From Streptomyces finlayi (GTDB lineage: Bacteria; Actinomycetota; Actinomycetes; Streptomycetales; Streptomycetaceae), in the NCBI RefSeq assembly GCF_014216315.1, contig NZ_CP045702.1, positions 2,418,001 through 2,482,000 of the forward strand: DNA of 64,000 bases, written 5' to 3'. Both the position numbers and the translations under genes were made by a program. Below, in pieces: positions 24,250 to 33,751 of this stretch. The notes beneath the pieces were generated by a model that saw only the letters and a program-made list of their open reading frames with translations, did no database searches and was not told the DNA's origin. Position 1 is the stretch's first letter; each line of letters starts with the position of its first letter.

Positions 24250-25338
24250 TCAGTTCGCCGAGCAGCTCGGCAGGCCGGCGGTGTCCCCCGCCCGGATCTT
24301 CCCCACCGACTTCTCGGCGTCGTCGAGGGTCTTCACCCGTACCAGCGTCAGGCCGCCGGGGATGTCGGACGCGGCGGCCGCGCAGTTGTCGTCCGGAGTG
24401 AGGAAGTACCGGGCTCCCGCGTCGCGCGCGCCGACCAGCTTCATGTTGATGCCGCCGATCGGGCCGACCTTGCCGTCGTCGTCGATCGTGCCGGTGCCCG
24501 CGATGAACTCGCCGCCCGTCAGGTTCCCGGGCGTCAGCTTGTCGATGATGCCCAGGGAGAACATCAGACCCGCGCTGGGGCCACCCACGTCGGCGAGCTT
24601 GATGTCGATCTCGAACGGGAACGTGTGGTCCGTCCCGGCCTGGATACCGACGATCGCCCGGTTCTCCTTCGGGGCCTTCTTCGTCGTGACGACGATCTTC
24701 TCGGTGGAGCGGGGCTGCCTGCCCGCCTTCTCGGCGGCAGCCGCCTCCTTGGCAGGGACGATCGTGAAGGTGACGTCCTCGCCCGGCTTGTGTTTGGTGA
24801 CGAGTTCGGCGACGTCCTCGGGCTGCTCGACGGTCGCACCGTCGACGGCCTTGATCACATCACCCGCGTGCAGCCGCCCCTGAGCGGGACTGTCCTTGAT
24901 GACCGTGGACACGACGGTGCGGGTCGAGACGGGGATGTCGAGCTCCTCCAGGGCGGCGACCTTGGCGCTCTCCTGGGACTGGCTGAACTCCTCGGCGTTC
25001 TCCTGCGTCGACTCCTCTTCCGTCTTGCCGTCCGGATAGAGGGTGTCGTGCGGAACGACGACACTGTCGTGGGCCAGCCAGCCGTAGACCGCTTGGACGA
25101 GGTTCATCTCGTAGTCCGCGCCGGTGACGCGGACCGTCGTCATGTTCAGATGCCCCGAGGTGGGGTACGTCTTGCGCCCCTCGATCTGCAGGACCGGTTC
25201 TCCCCGGGCTTCACCCAGCGTGTTCACGGTGGGGCCCGGTGACATCTCGGAATACCGCACGGGAATCAGCACGCCTGCGCAGAGCAGCGCGATGAGGATC
25301 AGGGTGGAAGCGAGCATCGTCGCGGTGCGGCGTGGCAT
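24250..25338 (-). CDS. YlbL-like PDZ/Lon-type membrane serine protease
   Basis: This encodes 362 residues from ATG 25338. One N-terminal helix (TMLASTLILIALLCAGVLIP) anchors it, with the rest outside. A PDZ domain covers about residues 115-190 (VIKDSPAQGRLHAGDVIKAV). The C-terminal Lon-type proteolytic domain has the Ser in GGPSAGLMFSLG and the partner Lys in GGINMKLVGARDAGA. It probably degrades or processes secreted or membrane proteins. It corresponds in order to the Rv3194c position in mycobacteria. In-frame codons upstream of 25338 are not needed. Confidence 0.88.
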   Translation of the reverse strand: MPRRTATMLASTLILIALLCAGVLIPVRYSEMSPGPTVNTLGEARGEPVLQIEGRKTYPTSGHLNMTTVRVTGADYEMNLVQAVYGWLAHDSVVVPHDTLYPDGKTEEESTQENAEEFSQSQESAKVAALEELDIPVSTRTVVSTVIKDSPAQGRLHAGDVIKAVDGATVEQPEDVAELVTKHKPGEDVTFTIVPAKEAAAAEKAGRQPRSTEKIVVTTKKAPKENRAIVGIQAGTDHTFPFEIDIKLADVGGPSAGLMFSLGIIDKLTPGNLTGGEFIAGTGTIDDDGKVGPIGGINMKLVGARDAGARYFLTPDDNCAAAASDIPGGLTLVRVKTLDDAEKSVGKIRAGDTAGLPSCSAN

Positions 25339-25449
25339 GGAACGACAGTACGGGAATGGCCTGTCAGTGCACCGTCGGGCCCGGTCCGTACGAGGACGTC
25401 GGCGGGGCCGCGTCACGCGGCAGGATACGTCCCGCGGCGAGCTGCGGGG

Positions 25450-25620
25450 TCATGCGGCATCGGAACCGGAGTGCGGCTTCTCCATCGCGTCACGGAACCT
25501 TGCGTAGCCGGCGAGTTCGGAGACATCGCCGGTCGTGCGGTTACGCGCGGCCCAGCTTCCCCATATCGCAGCGCCGACAGCAGCGAAAAGTGGAATCAGC
25601 AACCAAGCAAGTGCCGCCAT
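25450..25620 (-). CDS. 56-residue small membrane protein
   Basis: This short gene starts at ATG 25620 with GGGAGG eight bases upstream and ends at TGA 25450. One N-terminal helix (ALAWLLIPLFAAVGAAIWG) is followed by a short basic then polar tail. Strong ribosome site and codon bias support it. Similar tiny one-helix proteins are widespread in Streptomyces; the function is unknown. Confidence 0.75.
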   Translation of the reverse strand: MAALAWLLIPLFAAVGAAIWGSWAARNRTTGDVSELAGYARFRDAMEKPHSGSDAA

Positions 25621-25748
25621 TACGACCTCCCTACCCCACGAGTGACCGCAAGTGACCGATCAGCAGATTAACGATCCGGAAAACCAACGCTCATGGCAGG
25701 GGGGCGGTTACGCAAATCGGGGCTGATCCTCCCCGGGAGGGTTTGCGC

Positions 25749-26210
<462 letters not shown>

Positions 26211-26339
26211 GGGGTCCATCGTGCCGCACGGCACCGACATCGCGGAACAGCGTTTCCCACCGGCTGCCCGCCAACCGCCTTGGAGCCTCCTACAGACGCC
26301 TGACGGGCGAGGGCCGCTCCCATCCGGTGCGGGGAAGCC

Positions 26340-27482
26340 CTAGATACGCCGACGCGCCTTACGGGCGCGCCGGACCAGGGCCGCGGTGCCGAGCAGCGCG
26401 ACGGTCGCGCCGGCGGCACCGGCAGCGGTGGCGTCCTTGCGGCCGAGCCGCCGTCCGGCCAGGGTGTGGCGGCCCTCCACCTCTTCGAGGAGTGCTCCGA
26501 GGACCTCCTCGTTCGTCCACTTGGGCCGCCACCCGATGTCGTGCAGCCGGCTCACGCTGACCACCCAGGGGTGCATCGTGTACGCGAGGTCGCCCGCCGG
26601 GGAGGGGGTGAGACCGATCCGGTGCAGCCGCGCCGCCGCGCCGAGCGCGACGGCCGAGGGGAGTTCCATGCGCCGTACGCCGCTGATCTCCTCGACCTCC
26701 TGCTGCTCCAGCCACCCGTCGCAGCCGACGGCGAACTCTCCGTCGATCTTCTCCAGGGCGGCGTACTCCAGAGCCGTCACCAGGTCCTCCACGTGGCAGA
26801 ACTGCCAGGTGGGGCGTGATCCCGCGACGACCAGGAGCCTCGGCGACTCGAAGTAGCGGGTCAGCGCCGTGTCCGTGCCGCCGACCAGGACGGTGGGCCG
26901 CACGACGGTGACGTTGAGTCCGGGGTGGGCGCGCGGCGCACGGCGGCCCAGCCGTTCGATCTCCAGCAGGTCCCCGACTCCGGTCGCCTCCGCCGTGGCG
27001 CGCAGCTCGGCGTCCTCGGAAAGCGGTACGTCGTTGTCGGGAAGGGCGCCGTAGACCATCGCCGATGTGCACAGCACGACCCGGTGGACGCCTACCGCGG
27101 CGGCGGCGGTCAGCACCGTCTGGGTACCGCGCACGTTGTACGCCGTACGGGCGGCGGGATCGGTCTCCAGGTCGAGATCGAGCGCCAGGTGCACCACGAC
27201 GTCCGCACCGCGGAGCTTCTCCGCGATGGCGGGGTCGCGTACGTCCAGGATGTGCCAGGTCGCGTCAGAGACGTCACCCCGGCGTTCGTCGATGGCGATG
27301 ACCTTCTTGATCTCGTCGGATGCGACGAGATGGGCGGTGAGAAGTTCACCGATGCCGCTCGCGGCACCGGTGACCGCGACGACGGGGCCCCTGCTCTTGG
27401 AGCGCTTCTTCTCGGGCTTGCTCTCGGACGAGGGGTCGGCCAGGTTTCGCGCTGCGCGAACCTGCGGATCTGGGGAACTCAC
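26340..27482 (-). CDS. NAD-dependent epimerase/dehydratase-like (extended SDR)
   Basis: This encodes 380 residues from GTG 27482, seven bases after GGAG. The Rossmann glycine motif is GAASGIGE near residue 38, with a partial TSAMVYG (YxxxK-like) near 155. Residues 350-375 are hydrophobic/basic (AGAAGATVALLGTAALVRR), a possible membrane tail. The substrate is unknown; cell-envelope sugars are typical for the class. It is convergent with nothing and divergent from the DUF2342 gene. Confidence 0.8.
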   Translation of the reverse strand: MSSPDPQVRAARNLADPSSESKPEKKRSKSRGPVVAVTGAASGIGELLTAHLVASDEIKKVIAIDERRGDVSDATWHILDVRDPAIAEKLRGADVVVHLALDLDLETDPAARTAYNVRGTQTVLTAAAAVGVHRVVLCTSAMVYGALPDNDVPLSEDAELRATAEATGVGDLLEIERLGRRAPRAHPGLNVTVVRPTVLVGGTDTALTRYFESPRLLVVAGSRPTWQFCHVEDLVTALEYAALEKIDGEFAVGCDGWLEQQEVEEISGVRRMELPSAVALGAAARLHRIGLTPSPAGDLAYTMHPWVVSVSRLHDIGWRPKWTNEEVLGALLEEVEGRHTLAGRRLGRKDATAAGAAGATVALLGTAALVRRARKARRRI

Positions 27483-27672
27483 CGGGCGTCTCCAGCGGTT
27501 GTCTTCAGTACGTACCCGAACGACGCGTACGTACCAGGTGGCGTCCATCCTGCCGCAGGCCGGGAGCCGGCGGAGCACTGAGGCCCTCAGCGGGCTCGGT
27601 GTCTACGCTGGATGGTGATGTCGGGCAGTCGCCGTCGGTTCGAGCCGGCGGCCCTACGAGCCGAGGAAACCC

Positions 27673-29148
27673 GTGAGTGACACCCCATTCGGATTCGGCC
27701 TTCCGCCGGAGGAGCCGGAGAACGGCGACGAGGGCAAGAAGAAGGACCCCACCGGAGGTGGCCAGGGTCCGGGCGGTCCGGGCAATCCGTTCGGCTTCGG
27801 TCCCGGGGCGGGCGGTGACAATCCGTTCGCAGCCATGTTCGGTTCGATGAACCCGAACGACCTGGGGGCCGCCTTCCAGCAGCTCGGCCAGATGCTCAGC
27901 TACGAGGGCGGTCCCGTGAACTGGGACATGGCCAAGCAGATCGCCCGCCAGACGGTCTCCCAGGGCACACCGGACGGCACCAAGGACGCGAGCGTGGGTC
28001 CGGCGGAGCGGACGGCTGTCGATGAGGCGCTGCGGCTGGCGGACCTGTGGCTGGACGGCGTGACGTCGCTCCCCTCAGGCTCGGTGTCGACCGTGGCCTG
28101 GAGTCGCGCGGAGTGGGTCGAGGCGTCCCTCCCCGCCTGGCAGCAGCTCGTCGACCCGGTGGCCGAGCGTGTCGGCCTGGCGATGGGCGATGTCCTGCCC
28201 GAGGAGATGCAGGCCATGGCCGGCCCGCTGATCGGCATGATGCGGTCGATGGGCGGCGCCATGTTCGGCCAGCAGATCGGGCAGGCCGTCGGTGTCCTCG
28301 CCGGCGAGGTGGTCGGTTCCACGGACATCGGGCTGCCACTGGGCCCGGCCGGCAAGGCCGCGCTCCTTCCGTTGAACGTCGAGCAGTTCGGCAAGGACCT
28401 GGGCGTGTCCCAGGACGAGGTGCGGCTCTACCTGGCGCTGCGTGAGGCCGCCCACCAGCGGCTCTTCGCCCATGTGCCGTGGCTGCGCTCGCACCTCTTC
28501 GGTGCGGTCGAGGCGTACGCGCGCGGCATCAAGGTCGACACGAGCAAGCTGGAGGACGTGGTCGGCCAGTTCGACCCGACACAGCCCGAGCAGCTGCAGG
28601 ACGCCCTCCAGCAGGGAATGTTCCAGCCGGAGGACACCCCGGAGCAGAAGGCGTCGCTGGCCCGCCTGGAGACGGCGCTCGCACTGGTCGAGGGCTGGGT
28701 CGACGCCGTGGTCCACGAGGCCGCCAAGTCACGGCTGACCTCGGCGGACGCACTGCGCGAGACCCTGCGCAGGCGCCGGGCGTCCGGGGGTCCAGCGGAG
28801 CAGACGTTCGCCACACTGATCGGGCTCCAGCTCCGTCCGCGCCGGCTGCGCGATGCCTCCCGGCTGTGGGCCTCGCTCACGGACGCGCGGGGTGTCGACG
28901 GCCGTGACGCTCTGTGGGAGCACCCGGACATGCTGCCTACGGCCCGTGACCTGGACGATCCGGACGGCTTCGTCCACCACGAGCAGCTGGACTTCTCCGA
29001 GCTGGACAAGATGCTCGGCGAGGCCGCCAACGGGCCTCGGAAGCCCGCCTCCGAGGCGGACGGCACCGAAGCTCCGGGCACCGAAGCTCCGGGCCCCGAC
29101 GGCCAAGGCGAGGGTGACAAGGGCAGCAAGGACGACTCCGACCAGTGA
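27673..29148 (+). CDS. zinc-dependent metalloprotease-like protein (DUF2342)
   Basis: This encodes 491 residues from GTG 27673, nine bases after GAGGAAA. The N-terminus is Gly/Pro-rich and disordered (FGFGLPPEEPE). The family core is helical and carries the helix REAAHQRLFAHVPWL, which resembles the metal-binding ExxHxR helix of this family. It is a homologue of the Rv3195-type proteins of mycobacteria. The biological target is unknown. It overlaps the NUDIX gene by GTGA. Confidence 0.82.
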   Translation: MSDTPFGFGLPPEEPENGDEGKKKDPTGGGQGPGGPGNPFGFGPGAGGDNPFAAMFGSMNPNDLGAAFQQLGQMLSYEGGPVNWDMAKQIARQTVSQGTPDGTKDASVGPAERTAVDEALRLADLWLDGVTSLPSGSVSTVAWSRAEWVEASLPAWQQLVDPVAERVGLAMGDVLPEEMQAMAGPLIGMMRSMGGAMFGQQIGQAVGVLAGEVVGSTDIGLPLGPAGKAALLPLNVEQFGKDLGVSQDEVRLYLALREAAHQRLFAHVPWLRSHLFGAVEAYARGIKVDTSKLEDVVGQFDPTQPEQLQDALQQGMFQPEDTPEQKASLARLETALALVEGWVDAVVHEAAKSRLTSADALRETLRRRRASGGPAEQTFATLIGLQLRPRRLRDASRLWASLTDARGVDGRDALWEHPDMLPTARDLDDPDGFVHHEQLDFSELDKMLGEAANGPRKPASEADGTEAPGTEAPGPDGQGEGDKGSKDDSDQ

Positions 29149-29693
29149 GCCTGCACGATGACGCGGTCCTCGTACTGAAGGGCTACACCCCGGCGGACGA
29201 CCTGGCGCAGGACGACCTGCGCCAGGTCTACCTGGACCATCTGGCACAGCACCCGGACGGCCTGTGGAAGGTATGCGGGGCCGGGCACCTCACCGCCAGC
29301 GCCCTGGTGATCGACGCCGAGCGCGGCAGGGTGCTGCTGACCCTGCACAGGAAGCTGCGGATGTGGCTCCAGATGGGCGGGCACTGTGAGCCGCAGGACG
29401 CCGCCCTGGCCGCCGCCGCCCTCCGTGAGGCGACGGAGGAATCCGGGATCGAGGGCCTGACGCTACTGCCCGGCGGACCGGTCCGGCTGGACCGGCACCC
29501 GATTCCGGCGCCCTGCCACTGGCACCTCGACGTGCAGTACGCGGCGCTCGCGCCGGACGGGTCCACCGAGCGGATCAGCGACGAATCGCTGGACCTGAGG
29601 TGGTATGCGTACGACGAGGTCCCTGCCGTGGCCGACGCCTCGGTCGTACGGCTGCTGGAAGGCACTCTCGCCGCGCTGGAACAGCGCGCGTAG
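29145..29693 (+). CDS. NUDIX hydrolase
   Basis: This encodes 182 residues, coupled to the preceding gene by overlap. The Nudix signature is degenerate but present: GGHCEPQDAALAAAALREATEESGI, with the REATEE glutamates that bind magnesium. The substrate is unknown (a nucleoside diphosphate-X compound is the family norm). The gene ends before a strong terminator. Confidence 0.85.
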   Translation: MSLHDDAVLVLKGYTPADDLAQDDLRQVYLDHLAQHPDGLWKVCGAGHLTASALVIDAERGRVLLTLHRKLRMWLQMGGHCEPQDAALAAAALREATEESGIEGLTLLPGGPVRLDRHPIPAPCHWHLDVQYAALAPDGSTERISDESLDLRWYAYDEVPAVADASVVRLLEGTLAALEQRA

Positions 29694-29724
29694 CGGACAG
29701 ATCGCCGGCCGACTTGTGCTGGCC

Positions 29725-29774
29725 GGTACGGCGTAAGGGGCGGCCTCTTGTGAGGCCGCCCCTTACGCCGTACC
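29725..29774. terminator. bidirectional terminator between NUDIX and AIM24 genes
   Basis: Perfect 23-bp stem (GGTACGGCGTAAGGGGCGGC start) with a 4-nt loop between two convergent genes. Confidence 0.9.
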
Positions 29775-29786
29775 GCTGTGCCGCGT

Positions 29787-30542
29787 TCAGTTCCAGGCGT
29801 TGTTCTGGTTCTGCGCGTGCGCACCCTGCTGACCGACGCCGAACTGGGCGCGGGCGCCCTGCCCGACCTCGGCGTGCTGCGGGGGCATGACCTCACTCGG
29901 CTGGACGAGGGCGAAACCCTGTCCGAGGAAGCTGAGCTCCCAGCCTTCGCCGGTGTTGCCGCGCCGCCGCCTGACCCCGGAGGAGTGCGTCTGGGCCTGC
30001 ATCTGCACGCGCAGCGAGCTGGACCAGGCCACGATCGCGTCGGCGTCGACGTTCACGTACTTGTCCGGCGTCACCTGCATCATCAGCGGCAGGCCGGAGG
30101 TCATCAGCGCGACCTTGCCGGTGCCGGTGATGTTGAGCTGGTACTTCCCGGTGCCCGAGATGCCGTACTGGCTGTCCACCGCGATGACCTCGGTGTGCAG
30201 CGCGGAGTCGAGGGCGAGGACATAGGAACTGTCCACCGTCATGCCCTCCTGACCGACGTCCACGACGTGGATGTACTGGGCGAGGTTGGCCAGATAGACG
30301 GTGCCCTGCCCGGTGCAGCGCATCAGGTCGAGACCTTCACCCGTGTTGGCACGGGCGCGGCGCTGGCCCTGGGAGCGATACTCGCCGTCGAACTCCATCA
30401 GCCCCTGGTACGCGACCATGGCCCCCTTGCGGGCGAGGATGTCGTCGTGGCCGGTCAGCGAGACCCGCAGGAGCTGCGGGTTCTGGATGGCGTACCGGTC
30501 CTGGGACTGCTGCTCGGTATGAGCGAAAAGCGGACTCTGCAT
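29787..30542 (-). CDS. AIM24-family protein
   Basis: This encodes 251 residues from ATG 30542. The beta-rich AIM24 core shows GLDLMRCTGQGTVYLANL and IAVDSQYGISGTGKYQLNITGTGKVAL, ending in SFLGQGFALVQP. It has a Gln/Asn-rich tail (QNQNNAWN). It is the last gene of a three-gene operon with another AIM24 protein and the TerD-AIM24 fusion. The AIM24/TerD group is linked to stress and tellurite-type responses; the exact role is unknown. Confidence 0.88.
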   Translation of the reverse strand: MQSPLFAHTEQQSQDRYAIQNPQLLRVSLTGHDDILARKGAMVAYQGLMEFDGEYRSQGQRRARANTGEGLDLMRCTGQGTVYLANLAQYIHVVDVGQEGMTVDSSYVLALDSALHTEVIAVDSQYGISGTGKYQLNITGTGKVALMTSGLPLMMQVTPDKYVNVDADAIVAWSSSLRVQMQAQTHSSGVRRRRGNTGEGWELSFLGQGFALVQPSEVMPPQHAEVGQGARAQFGVGQQGAHAQNQNNAWN

Positions 30543-30561
30543 GGTGTGTCTCTCCTCCCCC

Positions 30562-31242
30562 TCAGTTCCGGATCCGCAGGCGGTCGGTACTGTCCTCGCT
30601 CGGCTGGACGACGACGATGCCCTCACCGGAGAAGGCCATCTGGTAGGCCTCTCCGCTGCCGCGCCCGATGAGCGAGGAGGCCTTGAAGCTGCGCTTGCCC
30701 TTCACCTTGAGGTTCGGGGACCACGCGACCAGGGCGTCCGGGTCGACGTACGTCTCGTCCTCGCCCCGGCCGCAGTCGACGACGATCGGGGTACCGCGGG
30801 AGGTGATGGCCACCCACCCGGTGCCCTGGATGCCGACGTTCCACAAGCCCTGGCCGGCGAACTTGGCGAGCCCCTTGACCTTCTCGACGCCCCATGCGAG
30901 ATGGGCGTCGAAGGCCAGGAGATTGGTGCCGTTGACCGAGAGGGAGTCGTTGTTGAGGTTGATCACGATCACATCGGCACCGTAGTCGGCGAGGTAGAGC
31001 AGCCCGTCACCCGAGCACTTCATGACAGGTGCGCCCTCGCCGGTGATCCACTGGGAGGCGGCCTGCCGGGCGGCGGGCGGGTTGGGTTCGTACTGGATGA
31101 AGCCCTCGTACGCCACCATCGAACCGGTGCGGGCGTACAGGTCCTGGCCCGTGGCCATGGCGACCTTGAGCATCGTGCTGCCGTGATTCTCCATCCGGGC
31201 GGTTACGGGGGTCGGGGCGAAGCCCGCGAGTTGCTGGTTCAT
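30562..31242 (-). CDS. AIM24-family protein, middle gene
   Basis: This encodes 226 residues from ATG 31242. The core is AIM24-like (GAPVMKCSGDGLLYLADYG, GLWNVGIQGTGWVAITSRG). It starts 11 bp after the TerD-AIM24 fusion stop and ends 19 bp before the next start, so the three are one operon. A paralogue of its neighbours with the same unknown function. Confidence 0.88.
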   Translation of the reverse strand: MNQQLAGFAPTPVTARMENHGSTMLKVAMATGQDLYARTGSMVAYEGFIQYEPNPPAARQAASQWITGEGAPVMKCSGDGLLYLADYGADVIVINLNNDSLSVNGTNLLAFDAHLAWGVEKVKGLAKFAGQGLWNVGIQGTGWVAITSRGTPIVVDCGRGEDETYVDPDALVAWSPNLKVKGKRSFKASSLIGRGSGEAYQMAFSGEGIVVVQPSEDSTDRLRIRN

Positions 31243-31253
31243 GACGGGCTCCC

Positions 31254-32840
31254 TCACACCTCGTAGGGCTGGACGACGATGAAGTTCCCGGGCGCTCCCC
31301 GGAACTGGAGGTTCACGGTCTCTCCGCTGTGTCCCGGATACGCGTTGCGGCGCAGCCTGACCTGGCTGGAAAGGATCACCTGGGAGGCCGCCGACCATGC
31401 CACGACGGCGTTGCAGTCGGCGAACGTGGTCGGGGTGACCGGCAGGACGACAGGGACACCGTGGGTCTTCACGACCACGGTGCCGGTTCCCTGGAACAGC
31501 ATGGTGAACAGGGCGCCGCCGGGGATGCCGTGGCCCTCGATCCTGCGGACTTCGTACTGGAGCGACTCATCGAAGGCGAGAACGCTCTCGGCGGAGACGC
31601 AGATGCCGTCGCCCTGGAGCTCGATCGGATGCAGATGCGCGCCCTCTTCGGCGAGGAAGACCTGCCCTCGGCCCGTACAGCGCATCAGCTGCATTTCCTG
31701 ACCGGTGGCGTTACCGACCACACGGCCCGCGAAACCCGCGCTCTTGTAACCGAAGTCGACCTTGCCCTGGTACATGACCATGCTGCCCTGGCGGGCCAGC
31801 ACCGGGTTGCCGCCCATGGTGAGATCGACCCTCATGAGCTGCTGGTTCTGCGAAGTCCAGCGCTGGCCTGTCGGCGCCTCCTTGTAGAGCTGGAGAGCCG
31901 CGTGCAGACCGGCACCGCCCTGCGGGACACCCTGGGGAATGCCCTGCGGCATACCGGGAGGCTGCTGGCCGAAGGCCGGAGGCGCCTGCTGGCCGAACGG
32001 GGCGGGAGGCTGCTGCCCGTAGGGGGCGGCGGGCGGTGCGCCCTGCCCGGGAACCTGGCCGAACTGCGGCTGCTGCGGCGCCTGTGGCTGCCCGTACGGG
32101 GACGGGGCATGCGGTGCCACCGGGGCTGCCATGGTCGGCGCCGAATGCATCGGCTGCTGCGGCGGCGCGGGTGCCGCGGCAGGGGCTCCGAAGGCCGGGG
32201 CCGGCTGAGGTGCCTGCGGAACCGGAGCTCCGAAGGCCGGGGGTTCGGTCGCCTGCGCGGGCTGGGCGAACGACGGCGCGGCGGCCTGCGGCTGCGGGGC
32301 GGCCGGAGCTTCCTCCGCGACCTCGCCGCCGAAGTTCTTCAGGAGCGCGTCCAGGCCACCGTCGAAACCCTGCCCGACGGCGGCGAAACGCCAGACGTCC
32401 TTGAGGTAGAAGTCGCCCAGCATCACGGCGCGCTCGGTGGTGAACTCCGACCCGGTGAAGGCGTACTTCACCACCTCTTCGCCGCCCGCCACGATCCGGA
32501 TGTATCCGGGCCCGACCTGCGACATCTGTCCCGCACCGTCGAGAGTCGCCGTGAACGACAGCTTGTGGATGCTCGCCGGAACGCGGTCGAGCGTGACGCG
32601 GAACGACTCGGTGTCGCCGGACTGGGCACCCAGCAGCTGAATGGACTCCTCGGGCGACTTCGGCTGGTTGAAGAAGATGAAATACCGGTCGTCGGAGAGC
32701 TGCTCATTGGCGTCGAGGCCGAAGCAGCTGATGTCGAAGGTCAGTCCGGGTCCGGTGATCTGCACGCCTACGTACAGATCCGTCCCTGGAGTGAGGTCAC
32801 TGATCTTGGCCTTGTGGCCGCGTTGGAATTCCCTGGCCAT
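31254..32840 (-). CDS. TerD-AIM24 fusion protein
   Basis: This encodes 528 residues from ATG 32840. Residues 1-170 are a TerD domain (FDISCFGLDANEQLSDDRYF, FAAVGQGFDGGLDALLK); TerD domains bind calcium and occur in tellurite and stress systems. A Pro/Gln/Ala-rich linker covers about 180-340. Residues 345-528 are AIM24. It heads the operon. The linker is low-complexity and may be flexible between two sensor domains. Confidence 0.88.
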   Translation of the reverse strand: MAREFQRGHKAKISDLTPGTDLYVGVQITGPGLTFDISCFGLDANEQLSDDRYFIFFNQPKSPEESIQLLGAQSGDTESFRVTLDRVPASIHKLSFTATLDGAGQMSQVGPGYIRIVAGGEEVVKYAFTGSEFTTERAVMLGDFYLKDVWRFAAVGQGFDGGLDALLKNFGGEVAEEAPAAPQPQAAAPSFAQPAQATEPPAFGAPVPQAPQPAPAFGAPAAAPAPPQQPMHSAPTMAAPVAPHAPSPYGQPQAPQQPQFGQVPGQGAPPAAPYGQQPPAPFGQQAPPAFGQQPPGMPQGIPQGVPQGGAGLHAALQLYKEAPTGQRWTSQNQQLMRVDLTMGGNPVLARQGSMVMYQGKVDFGYKSAGFAGRVVGNATGQEMQLMRCTGRGQVFLAEEGAHLHPIELQGDGICVSAESVLAFDESLQYEVRRIEGHGIPGGALFTMLFQGTGTVVVKTHGVPVVLPVTPTTFADCNAVVAWSAASQVILSSQVRLRRNAYPGHSGETVNLQFRGAPGNFIVVQPYEV

Positions 32841-32947
32841 GCGTAACGACCGTCCCCCATCCCGAATGTAAATGCGTCGCGTCAGGCTAACCGCAAACGG
32901 CGCTGCCGGGCCGAGTCGGTACACACCCGGTACAGAATCACCGAACG

Positions 32948-33571
32948 TCACTCTTCGCGTGCGGCGGGCAGGTGCGGAAGGCGGTCCGCCGCCACGACAC
33001 CTTCGAGATAGCCCCTGGCCCGTTCGGTGCGGGGGTACGCCTCCAGCAGCCGCCAGAAACGCGGACCGTGACCGGGGACCAGGAGATGGGCCAGCTCGTG
33101 GACGAGCACGTAGTCGACGACGTACTCCGGCATGCCCTGCAGCCGGTGCGACAGGCGGATGGAGCCCTCGGCCGGGGTGCAGGAGCCCCATCGGGTGTTC
33201 TGGTTGGTCACCCACCGGACGGAGGCGGGCCTCGCCCGGCCCTGGAAGTACTGGGTGGACAACCGCTCGGCGCGCTCGGCCAGCTCACTGTCGCCGATGA
33301 CACGCTTGCTCTCCTGCGCGGCGAGCTTGTCGAGCATCACACCCACCCAGCGTTGTTCCTCCGCCTCCGACATCCGGGCGGGGATCAGCACGATGGTGCG
33401 GTCGCCCTCCCGGTAGGCGGACACCGTTCTGTTACGCCGGGCACTCCTGCGGACCTCGACCGCGCTCGTCGCCGAAGCGCGGGGCTGACGGGCGGCCACG
33501 CTGCCCTGATCACTTCCGGCGCTGCGCACGGGGATGCCCCCGGCGAAGCCGGGAGAGGGTTCGGCAGGCAC
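32948..33571 (-). CDS. DUF45/YgjP-type zinc metallopeptidase
   Basis: This encodes 207 residues from GTG 33571. The zincin motif is HELAH at about residue 165 (VLVHELAHLLVPGHGPRFW), with the supporting TRWGSCTPAEGSIRLSHRL. The N-terminal 45 residues are disordered. Typical of the M48-like WLM/YgjP family. No operon partner; the next gene is divergent. Confidence 0.88.
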   Translation of the reverse strand: MPAEPSPGFAGGIPVRSAGSDQGSVAARQPRASATSAVEVRRSARRNRTVSAYREGDRTIVLIPARMSEAEEQRWVGVMLDKLAAQESKRVIGDSELAERAERLSTQYFQGRARPASVRWVTNQNTRWGSCTPAEGSIRLSHRLQGMPEYVVDYVLVHELAHLLVPGHGPRFWRLLEAYPRTERARGYLEGVVAADRLPHLPAAREE

Positions 33572-33751
33572 GCTCCGACGTTACCCGCTGTCAGTGGCGG
33601 AAGTCCCGACTCCGGAACGGTCCGGCGTAGATCCGGTCCGTCGCGTGCACCATTTGAACGACTAACACCCCCTGCCTGTGGACAACTTTTCGCGGACTTC
33701 GCTCCGCCGCCGCATTCTGGCAAAGGATCTTCACGCGACCGGGGAGAAGTC

